Origin: Lichenostomus cassidix
Taxonomy: Eukaryota > Chordata > Aves > Passeriformes > Meliphagidae
Length of the DNA stretch: 64,000 nucleotides
Direction of reading: 5' to 3'
Assembly (NCBI GenBank): GCA_008360975.2
Contig: CM039199.1
Location: 4,356,530 to 4,420,529 of the forward strand
Position 1 is the first letter of the stretch; the number at the start of each line of letters is the position of its first letter. Below, piece by piece: positions 36,477-47,790 of the stretch. The position numbers and the translations under genes were made by a program. A model generated the notes under the pieces. That model was not told the DNA's origin, searched no databases, and worked only from the letters and a program-made list of their open reading frames with translations.

Positions 36477-39400
36477 GAACCCAACAAGATAATTGATGCT
36501 AAGTGAATATTTTACCTGAAATATTAAATACCAAACTTAAGTCTGCCTCCAGGGCCCTTTCTGCTACCCCTTTTTGATCTGTCTCTCTACTTCTTTGTAT
36601 TTTCCTCTCACATGACTCAACAGAACAGGACACTCCTTCAGAGAATCAGATTGTCGCAGGGACAGGTTTATTTGAACTCTCTGCGCTGTGAAGGAGACAA
36701 CACAATGATTTATTAGTAAAGAAAATAATAATAGGAAGTCTCCTGAGATGCAGCCTGGCTGCAAATCTCAGTGAGATGTTCAGTGTTGACTCTCTGTCTC
36801 TGCCACAGTCTGATGTCCTACGTAGGGAACAGTTTTCTCCAGGAGCTGATCAAGTACAGGGGAACAGCTTTCTTTGTCAGCTTCACAAGGCTCACCAGAA
36901 TGTTTCATGTTTAATTCTGGACTCTCAGATGCCACGAAATGATACTTCAAGGTAGATGTGTGCAGCCCTGCAGAGCACTCTGGGTGTCAGGGTCACAGGG
37001 GTCTGATTGCACAGGTCTCTTGGCAGGATGGAGAGCAGAGCTGCTTTATTGCACTCTGCTCAGGAGAGGGAACTGCTCATTCTCTGATGTCTAATGGCCT
37101 CATGAGCAAGGGCAGCATCCCATCTTCACCTTAAAGGAATGTTGTGTACCTGGAAATCAGGCAGGTGATAATTTATGCTGCATTTAGAGATGGAGAAATT
37201 ACAAAGAAAATGCAGGTGACACATTGGATTCTGGTTTCCTGTGCTGTTCTAAGAGCTCACCTGTGCACCTTTATCACACAAAATGTCACACTTTATTCCT
37301 GTTAGTAATGTTAAATTTTAATCTTAAAACACCTTTTTAAGTGAGATTCCACATCCATTACTGCTCAGGAAGCCCACATCAAGCATATTCAGTTGCCTTT
37401 GCAGTTTCCATCTTTCAGACTGATTGTGAGAATGTTTCTGATCTGCACAACATCCACGATCTAAAAAGGCAGCTGACAGGTCTTGGGGACAATTCTCGTG
37501 GTGAGATGGGATGCCAGATGCAGCGCCAAATGGAATGTGGCCTTTTTTTGCACCAGGAAAAAATCCACTACTGCTGAATATGCTGCATAGGAAATGTGTA
37601 GTGAGAACCTCTGTGAGTGTTTGGATTGCAGGCTGAGCTTTGAGATCAACTCCACACCACAACATGACTGCTCTGCACACAGACAGGTTTCTGGCCTTCA
37701 AAAGGAGACATGGGACAGTTGATCAGGTTTGGGAACATCCTGCCAAGAGGTAGGAACAATCCCTTAGCCTTTAGGAGAGCTGCATTCCAGCCTTCATGTC
37801 TAAGGACTCCACTTTCTGTGCAAGATCTGGCAGCTGAGCCAACTGTGGGTCAGGAGAATCAACCAAGGCACTGAAGAGAAAACATCAGAACTACCAAGCT
37901 AAGGTGGATTTCAAGCCCTCCAGAGAAAATTAGCAACTTGGCTTGAACCACCCACTTTTCCTTAATCACCTTAAATTCATCAGGAGCTCCCATTCTTTTC
38001 AGAGCCATGATGATGCCATTTTCTTTTCTCCCCACAGTAGTTCTCTCAGCAGCTGATTAAATTCTTCATACAGAGGACAGGTTACCCAGTGCTGCTCAGA
38101 AAGTCTGGTCTCAATTCTGTATTTTGGAGCCGAGCAACCAGGCAAATCTCTGGCAAGTGAGTCTTAGGTTCACTGTGTACAGAGCTCTTGCAATACAGGT
38201 AGAGAAAAGGAGCTATTACAGATACCTCTGCAGAATTTTAAATAAATTAAACAGTACAAATCCCTCTGTGAATCTCCTCTCTCTCTTGAGCAGAGACACA
38301 AACACCACTTTGGAAACAGCCAGGGCTGCTGTAACTGTTAATTAAGTTCTGTGCATTTGTTGTTCAGGACATTCATGCAAACCCCCTTCTCTGAGCTACC
38401 CCTCCCTCTCTGAGAATTCATAGCCACTATCTAATCTGACAAAAACTGTGTACTCTTTTATACTTGGAGGTCACTTTATGTTACTTACAGTGTGTTGCAT
38501 TATGTCAAAAGGCATAACACAACCTAATGAAAAGCAGACTAATATAACTCAACCTGACATCAATGACATAATATGATGTGGCTACTGAGAAATGCACTGT
38601 TGTCATTGTTTTCTGTTTTCATCTGATACCTCCTTGGCATTCCAGCATGGGGCATTTGTTGCAGAATTTGGAGAAGAAGGTTATGGTCTGAGCATGCCTG
38701 ATTCTGCTGTGGCTCCCAAAATTTTTGCATTGAGATTCCTTGGCTGGATTTGTTAGGTGTTCCTCCTGATTTACTCCAGCAAGGATCAGGCTCTAAAAAA
38801 TCATCACGTAAAGAGCAATTACATTAGGAAAGCCATCAAGTTGGAAAATGCAGCTCCTGGGAGTAAGGCAATGACAACACTGCTCCAGCCCTGTAGCCTT
38901 AGCTCTGCCCTCTTGGGCAGTGAAGGAGTTTGCACTGCTTTTCCTGCAGGATGTCATTTCATTTTGCAGAACTGTGTAGCAAAGCAGCTGTTCAATATTG
39001 CTCTTAACTTCCTCACGTTGTCTGTGGTCCCATATCTCATTTGCTGCACATCAACTAAATCCTTTTGTGGCTCAGGTACTTTTCTTCTTCCTGTTTTTAT
39101 TTGCTGTTGTATTGTTCTAATTACCACACTATATGTGTATTTCAAAGCTGAATCTGTCTTCCCAACACTCCCACAAGGTTGAAGCACACTGTTATTCCTT
39201 CCTTGTTCCACAGACAGGGAGCAGAAGCACAAAATCACATCTATAGCCCCAATGGGAAGTCTGTCCTAGACAAGGCCAGAGTACAAGGCAGCAAAATCCG
39301 AGCCTCTTGCATTAATTCTGTATTTTTTATTCCTTGGCTACTTTATCCTGCCCAGATCCTCAGTGGAAAAAGCAGGCATGAGGCTTATTTGTGAAAGTCT

Positions 39401-40640
39401 TGATGTCATGAATCCATCCAGCAGAACCCAAACAGGAGACCCAACTGTAACCAAAATAATCGAGCTGATGGATTCTAATGAAATCCACTATACTTTCCAC
39501 TAGAGTTTTATAGACAAATCCATCCAAAAACCCATCTCTAGCCTGTTCTCCTCTCATAGCATTTTACATATCAATTGCTGTATCCAGCCCATGTCTTCTG
39601 GTTGAGCTGGAACATATTTTTAAGCATTGCTGTTGTGGATATTATTAATTTTGTCTTATGTTGATGGTAATTGGCCAAGCCAGCTGAAGCCAGGGCATCA
39701 TTGATGGGATCTACTATGCCTTTTCCTGTTAGGATAAAATCTTGTTTTCTAAATTAATCTGCTGGATTTGTAATTTCTGTCTGTACCAACACACATGCTA
39801 TTTCTGAAAATGTTTAGAGTATGCATAGCATGGAGCTTTCTAAAATTTCAGGGTAAGCAATTGGAACCCTTCACCTGAAATCTAACTAGGTAAGATCCAG
39901 CCTCCTCTGAAAAAATATCAGCGTATCAAAATCCAATTTTGTTTACAGAAAATAATATCTGAATATTGACCCAGTGGCTAAATTCATGCCAGGTGGTTGT
40001 GGTTTAATTACAGATGAGTCTCAGAGTATGCTGGATCACATCACACTGAGATTTGGAGCAGTGGTGCTCCATTCCACTTTACAACAGTCACACAGTGAAA
40101 TAAAACACAGGCAGCAGTACCAGCTCAGAGTACAGCACAGATTTTAGGCTACATCATCCATAAGAGCACTAGAAAAAGGACTGCCAAACGAGGGACAATT
40201 CAAGAATTTAAATGCAGTGGAAAATGCCAGCTGAAATAGTCACTTTGGAAATTATGGGTATCGTAGCTTGGCATTGCTTTGCAGATGTTGAATGTAGAAC
40301 ATGGTAATATTCCTCCAGCACAGTAGCTGTAAATCCAGGAGCCACAAAGGCATTTAACAAACCTTTGTAAATGTCACAAGTTCCTAATTCAATCCTTTGG
40401 CACTTTTCTAAAAAATCGTTATGGGGGAATCATCACATGGCAGAGCAACAAACTGCCCTGTTTGTGCTAATGAGACAACCCACACTCCTGAACTTGGCTT
40501 CAAATTGTGGAGAGGAGCAAACACATGAGAAAGGTGACAATTCTGACCTCACAAACAACAGCATAAACCCAATGTCACCTCTTAGAATAAGTGGGATTGT
40601 TTGGGACTGATTTGAGGCTGAGGACAGAATTTGCACCTTT

Positions 40641-40705
40641 GTAGATTCGTAGAGTCATGGAATGGTGTGGGTTGGAAGGGACCCTTCAAGATCAGCTTGT
40701 CCATA
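40641..40705 (-). mobile_element. CR1 LINE 3'-end scrap
   Basis: GTAGATTCGTAGAGTCATGG, AATGGTGTGGGTTGGAAGGG, then ACCCTTCAAGATCAGCTTGT match the reversed CR1 tail closely. Only the last ~65 bp are clear. Confidence 0.75.
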
Positions 40706-43700
40706 GTGCTGGAAACTGGTTGCACTGCAGTGCAGGAGCTGTGGGTGGAATGTGCAGGGGGAAGGACTGTCCTGGCAGTGGAGGCTCAGCTCTCAGTGGG
40801 TGACAAACTGCCAGTAAAGGACCCCTGGGTGGGACCCAGACAGAGAGCAGCTCTGAGAAGCTGAGCAGCTCCTGTGAAAGCCTTCTGAAAACAGACATCA
40901 CATTCCCAGTGATGCTTCAGCAACTTCAGTCCCCAGACTGACCCAATGGGGACTCACTGCCTGAGCACCTTGGTGACTGTGGGTAGAACCTTACAGATCC
41001 CACACTCCAAACCATGCCTGTCTTTGCTCCTGCCTTTGCCAGTCTGTGGCAATCCTTACTCTGAGCTCAGACTAATCAAGTTCTTTCAACTCAGGACCCC
41101 CCAAGCTATCCTCATTCTGTTGGATGGATTACCCTGCTGTGACACGTCTCGACCTGCTGCTCGACTCAGTTCTCTTGCTAACCCATTTTACATTCCTGGC
41201 ACTTCAAAACACAGGCATTAGTTATGTATGCATGCAAGCCAACCCCAATGTACTCAGAAATGCAACACAAAATCCCCTGGTAGTTTGAAAATACACACTA
41301 CAGTCACTCAAACAGGAGGAAATGCAAATGCCACACTCAGACATATTGGCATATTCCCATTTAGTCCATACAAGTATCCCAAAAGCAGGAGTCCATACCC
41401 CCCAAAAGTCATGTTTTATAGCACATGAGGTTTGAAAAATAATAATAAATTGTAATAATTGCCTCTCAGGTGGGCTGAATTACTCCTTGAGGAACAAGTC
41501 TTCCTCCCTTGTCAGTGAAGGAAATACCTTTAGCTTGAGCTTTTTTGTTTAAAAACATGGGGAAGCAATCTGGGCCATGAATCCAACATCCTGGCCATAC
41601 AGAGACTCCCTAAAGCCCAAAGCCAGATATCAAACCACGAGCACAGACAAAACTGAAATGATCTGAAGGCACAGAGGGTTGAACTTCTGCCAGAAACAAA
41701 CTTGACCCACACTGTGCCTTTCAGCAGAAGGCAAGACCAAAGCTTGTAGAAGCCAAAATCTCTCCTGAAAGGAGAAGCAGCAAGCTGAATCATCAAGGTA
41801 CATCCTTCACTGGTTGGCTGCTGGTTGTGGTGACTCTGCTCCACAATCCATCTGCAGGGACTGAAGCTGCTCCTTGCTGAGGAGAACCAGAACAGGAGAG
41901 AAGAACTGTTGGCTCCTCTCTTCCCCTGGAGCTCAGCTGCAGCCATGTCCCTGCAAATGGGGGACACTGAGCACACACTCTGTGCCCAGAATTAATGAGG
42001 GAAAGGCACTCCATGGTACTGCTCAGCACAGCTGGGGGTGGGCATCGTGCACCTCCTCACTGTAAAAGTACAGAGCAATGCACTGAGGAAAATGTCCTTC
42101 AGAAAAGGAAAAATATTTGGAATCTAAGCTGGAAGATTCTTATCATGAATAACAGTGTCTCCCAGTCCAACTTCCACCAAGAGCTGGAATAGAGGTGATA
42201 GCAATGACTGCAGAGGTAGTGCCACCACAGCCTTCCCAGAAAAAAATGTACCAAGTTCCTCAGAAGAAAGAATTAAGGAATAGCCACTTTTCCTATTTTT
42301 ACTTTTTCTATGGTGAGTGAGTAATGCTCCCTCATCAAAGACAGGCATTGAACTCATTCTGTATTGAAAGGAAAAATGCAAAATAACCCAGGAAATCCTC
42401 TGTGCTCACTTTCAGACATAGGGATGCCGTTCAGAACTCACAGATCACATGTATACATCAGTTATTGAGAGCAAAGAAGAAAACAAAGTCCCACCGGAAA
42501 GTCTGCTGTGAACTCCTAACCTAAGGTTCTCCTTAAATATGCCAGGCAGAAGGAAATCCAATTTTCATTAACCTCATTAAGCCAGACACTCTTTAGCCTG
42601 CTGAGTGCCCACTTCAGTGAGGCAGGTAAAAGTACAGCCTGTTTAGACCCTATTTTCATGTTTCATGTGTTTATATGTATGACCAAACCCTCCTCACTCA
42701 TTTAGCTACTGTATCTATGCACTTGTGCAGAAATCTGTGTGGAAAAATGTGGGTTAGTGGTGAGAGGTCATTTGCATTTTGGTGTTTGTCAGTGTGACAT
42801 GCAAAGAGTTTCTGTGCAAGGAGGCATCAGCTGCATGTCAGCCTGCTTTTAGTATTTACAATTTTATTTTTTGTATAAGGAAAGAGACAAATATTCAAGG
42901 CTAGTAGAGGTGCAAAGAAGTACATTTATCAAGTCCAGCCGTCACTCCACACTTGTGACATAGTCCTGGACAGTTTGCCTGCTTCTTACCACCAAGCTGA
43001 CAGCTCATGGAAGAAAGGACAAACTCTGAGTTCATCACTCCTGCATTACCTTACTCCAGTCTTGAGGTCAAGGAATGTGTTATGTATCCTGAGATTTCAT
43101 TAGGAGCTCTTGGATATTCAGGGGGGTTTTTAATCAACTCACTTATCTACTTGACAGAAGGTATGATTTTAGTTGCTCGTGTATAAGATAGGATGTCGAG
43201 GTGTCCTGCAACGTTAAGTGGTTAAAACAAATACACCCCAGAGCTCTTCAAGTAGCTCTTTCTCCTTGTAAACCATGCTTGACTTCCTGATTTGTTTGAG
43301 GAAAAAGCCACTGAGTGTGTAGACGTCTTTTATCCCTCTTAGCCACAATTCCTTTGAGGAATCCAACAGCGAAGGTGGATACAATTATTGTAAATAATGT
43401 TGGATAGAACCCAGAGCAGATGAAGGTGGGAGGATACAGCTCAACAAGAACAGAAGTGGTTTCTAATGAGAGAGGGAATATTTCACTCTCAGCATGGCTG
43501 TTATTATGTCCTACACATTAATTCAGCCGAGAAGTCTTGAAGTAGCAGAATGAGTTTGTATTCACTGAAGTGGCATGGCTGCCTTCCTTTCTACTCTTAC
43601 AATTAATGCTTTCCTGATTTCTCAGAGAAGAATATAAGAGAGATAAACCCTGTGAGGCATGAGGCACCTCACAAGGTCTCAAAACTTGCAGTATTGCAGC

Positions 43701-45267
43701 CTAGTCCATTCACAGCTGTACCTATTTCACTTTCAGTTTTATTTTGATTATTTTCCATGTTTTTCCTAGAGTAGTGGGACAGGATTCACCTTCTTGAGAA
43801 ATAAGCTCTAATAATTCTATCAGAGATGTGAATTCTTTTGCCCAGGAACACCCATGGCTGGATAGTTTCCTAAACCTTCCCCTACAATTGTCCTGGAACT
43901 CTTCACTTTGCCCTGAATTGCCCTTTTTATAGTTGAGTTACCAGCACATGGTTTACCTTAAAAAACAGAGGTTTTTCTTCATCCTTCTATTAATCCCTGC
44001 CCCCTCACTACTCCTTAATTTTCTAGACATTCCTGAGTTCTGCACAGGTAGAGGTCACCAGTCCTTCCAGCCAAAATGTGAATAACTTCTCCTTTCCCTG
44101 CCAATGTCCTGCAAGAGCTGCAGGGCAGGATTATTGTGCTCTTTATGAGGATCTCTTTTCACGCTGCTTCCCAGAGCTGGAGCTGACAGAAAAAAGCAGG
44201 AAGACAGGAAATGTGAGGGGATTATTTCCAGGCTGACAGAGGTACCCACAAGTAACGTCTGTGGTGCCATTCTAAACCCTTCATCTCCATATAAGAACTT
44301 TGCATTCCCAAACCTGCTAAAATCCTGAAAGTTTGAAGCGGAATGCTGCTACGGTTAATTTAAGTCACATACAGCCTGAGTGTTTGGCTCCCTAAAGGAT
44401 CTAACTGTAAATCTTATATCCTTATGACATCTCCCCTATCACAGAAAAAGCAAAAATGCCCCACACTACTTTTTCTGTGTATTTTTCTTGTCACTTGCCT
44501 TGCACACACATTTGCCTGTCCCTGTGTCAGGAGCTGCTCCTTGTTCCACAGCTGTAAAGCAACATTCCCTGAGCCCAGGACCTCATTTCTGGGTGCTCTT
44601 GTGACAGAGAAATAACTGCAACCAGCAGGAAAAGCTGCTTTTAGGCACCACAGTCCTGAAAAGGAGCAAACCCAGGGAAACGCATATTTTACAGAATAAT
44701 AGTGAAGAATTCATGTTGTAATTGATAAAGTTCTAAGTGTGGATTTTGTGTAATTTGTCCTTTTTGTTCTGTTTTGTGATGATGTTATTTCTAGATCTGG
44801 TGTGGGAAACTTTTTACTTTTCTACCTGTTAGGTTGTTTTTTCGTTGTTCTAAGTTAAGACTGTATGTTGAATGTTGATTTTCATGCAGGGCTGCATGCC
44901 TGCAGTTCCCTCTGACTCCAGCCCGGGCTGTGGTAGCTCAGCAGCTCTCAGCATCTCTGAGGATTTATTCTGCAGCAAAAGTGTTTGCTTTTGCCTCCAG
45001 TGTGCAACGTGAGGAAGGCAGCAGAGTGACTGGAAACCACAGCTCCCAGCCACTTCTCCCTCGGCGTTGAGTGAGAGACTGAGAGCTTGCAGACCGACCC
45101 TTACCTTTCTCCGAGGGAATAAAAACAAAACACGGAGCTGAATTTATTTCTAGCCAGCGGAAATTTCATATTGAGGGTTACAGGCGTCCTGTGCCTCTTA
45201 AAAGCAAGTAATAAAATGCTGCTCTCAATTACAAATTGTATTTACATTTTAAACCCCCATACGGTTT

Positions 45268-45277
45268 GGGGGGGGGG
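45268..45277. repeat. Poly-G run (10 bases)
   Basis: Ten consecutive G followed by TGGAGGGAGG; a G-rich tract that could form a quadruplex-type structure. Confidence 0.9.
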
Positions 45278-45799
45278 TGGAGGGAGGTTTCGAATGCATT
45301 AGCAGCAGTGCTGTGCCATGATTAGTTACAATTTTTCTCTCTTTGTAATGAACAATTAATGCCTCCACCTTTTTTTTTCCTCTCTCTTGCAAACTCAGCC
45401 TGTGGCTATAGCAGGTATAGCCAGTAAACAAGACACAACTCCTGCCTCATGCTATGAACCAAAACAAGCAAATGCATTGAGATGACCATCTCTAAAAAAC
45501 CTCTTGGAACACAATTCATTTTCTGAGTATAAATTCGATAACAATTGATATTTTTTTCTGTAACTTCCTGGGCTAAACTTCTCCAAGTGTAGGGACATTT
45601 AACAGGAAAATGCAAAATGCATGCAAATGTGCACAGCTCCATCTTCCTGTGCTGGGAAAGTCAAATTCCCTTCTCCCTCCCCTCAAGCATTGCTGAAGGC
45701 AAAGCACTCATTGTGGTACCTGGTGACAACAGGACCTGCTAAAGAGTTTTATCCCAACATTCTTAGAAGTTCCCTTAAATTACCAAAAGGCCACCATAA

Positions 45800-46040
45800 G
45801 ATCTCCTTGGAGCCTTCTCCAGGCTGAAAAACCCCAGCTCCCTCAGCCTTTCCTCAGAGCAGAAGTTTTTCAGCCCTCAGAGCACTTTTGTGGCATCTTC
45901 CAGCAGATCCTTTCCTGTGCTGGGACCACAGATGCCCCAGGTGGGAATTCAGGTGGGAATTCAGGTGAGAATCCCACCAGAGCACAGGAGAGGGGCAGAA
46001 ATCCCCCCTCACCCACTGCCCACGCTGGGGGATAAGCTGT
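45800..46040 (-). mobile_element. CR1 LINE fragment
   Basis: CTTCTCCAGGCTGAAAAACC, CCAGCTCCCTCAGCCTTTCC, 'TTTTCAGCCCTCAGAGCACTTTTGTGGC' type sequence, 'TGGGACCACAGATGCCCCAGGTGGG' and AGGAGAGGGGCAGAAATCCC follow the reversed CR1 order. A 13-bp unit (CAGGTGGGAATT-like) is tandemly repeated inside at about 45,937-45,975. Confidence 0.75.
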
Positions 46041-47663
46041 GGTTAATTTAATGGGGGATGAGCCCAGGACTCAGGATTGTTCCTGATCCCTTCACTCCCA
46101 GCCTGGATTGATCCCAGGGGTTGCCTTGTTGAGCTGGGAGTGGAACTGGGAGAACTGGGAGCAGAGCTGGGAGCAGAGCTGTGCCAGTTTACCCCAGCAA
46201 ACCTGCTTTGCTTTTATTTACAAACAATCCATTTCTGACACCAAGGCTATAAATGCTATTTCATTACTTTTATTGCTTATTTAGATATTCCCCTAAAGGG
46301 CTAATACAGCCTCGCTGTTGTGTTACTATTTCAGCTTCTGTTTTTCCAGAAGTTTAGTCTGCAGCTAAACCATTTGGCCTATCTGGGGCTGAGGCTGAGC
46401 TTTGGACGAGGAGCACATTTGGTGTAATTAGATTTGTGGGTTTAGGTGTTTGGGGTTTATTTTTTTACTGAATAACTCTGTAATAAAAAGAAATGGCTGT
46501 AATTTATAGCCCAGCATTTGGCAAGTGGCTTGTCTGGTCTAGGATTAGGGGTTTTTTTTATGGCTGAAATTTTAAGTTTAGGTGAGAATTTCAAAGAAGC
46601 TTAGTACCCACAATTAAGGCAGATGTTCAGTGCTGCCAAGGTCAAGCATTCAAAAATCATGAATCAGGCATGAAAATACCAGTATTAACTCAAAATAAGA
46701 AGACATAGACACAAACTGACACCCACACACCCTGAATATACAAGTACCTCTGAAAAAGGCTAATATTTAATTTTGTATCAAATTCACTCATCATGAAAAA
46801 TTTACTTTATGATGTTTTCATCTGGAATGTGATATTTGTGACATTGAAAACATCTTATAAGCGAAAACATCTTACAAGCAAAAACATTTTGATGTTGGAT
46901 TAAGTATCCTTAAGGCAATAAAATTAAAAAGTTTTAAATTTGCTTAATAAGCAGCAGTTTTTAGTGAGAACCTGGGACTAAATTAGTCTCTATGCCACAA
47001 TATTGCACCAATTTGGCTCATGACTTTGGGTTCCTTTTTTTAGCATTCTGGTATTTGTTTTCCAAATGCTTTTCTTTCCCAAGCTTTTCTCTACAATAAT
47101 GAAAGCTCAGAAATTCCTGTTTTGAGTTTCACACAAGCTAAGATTCTCTAATCATCCAGCTTTAGGAACTCCACACCTAAAAAGAACACGAAGCATGATA
47201 AGAATCACAAAAATACCAGGAAAAATGTGAACAAGGTGTGTTGTTTTTCTTTATCAAGAAAGCTCAAACTTTGCTGTCTTTTCAAGAGTTTAATCCTCAG
47301 CATAACAAATACCTGCCCATGCAGAGAACTTCTAAGACTTTCTGAAAAATATAATTGCTCTTTTAGGTGCCTTTGTAGAGCAAATACTCATCAGATGGTG
47401 CAGACAAATGCCAACAAATAGAGAAATGTAGTCAAAACATGCTCTAGGAGTGCACTGCACATATGTAGTGCACTTATGGAACATATAATGCACTCTGGGA
47501 ATGTAAATCATCATGTTATGCACTGTGAAAGAGGGAAATGCAGCACTGACCCAGCTTCATCCAGAGGGATCCAGGAGCAGTGGAAGTGTGCCACTGGCTT
47601 CCAGTGAGCCTTGGATCCAGTCCTGGCAGTGTGAAGGTGAAAAGGGCTCAGCAGGACTTTGAA

Positions 47664-47790
47664 AGCATATCCTGCATCCAGGACTGTGAGAGCACATCCT
47701 GCATCCAGAACTTTGAGAGCACATCCTGCATCCAGAACTTTGAGAGCACATCCTGCATCCAGAACTTTGAGAGCAGGTCCTGCATTCAGG
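47664..47790. repeat. 27-bp minisatellite, about 4.7 copies
   Basis: Unit AGCACATCCTGCATCCAGAA followed by CTTTGAG, starting at 47664, 47691, 47718, 47745 and 47772. The middle three copies are identical; the first and last are diverged. Because 27 is a multiple of 3, several frames on both strands stay open, producing repetitive but meaningless translations. Confidence 0.97.

Noticed and set aside
38757..39182. 141-codon plus-strand frame with hydrophobic stretches
   Set aside because: It resembles a membrane protein only because the DNA is T/C-rich; the possible acceptor near 38,976 and donor at CTCAG/GTACTT do not fit neighbouring phases.
42640..43200. Search for tRNA, rRNA and snoRNA genes here and across the window
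   Set aside because: No A/B-box pair with a cloverleaf, C/D box pair or rRNA core motif was seen.
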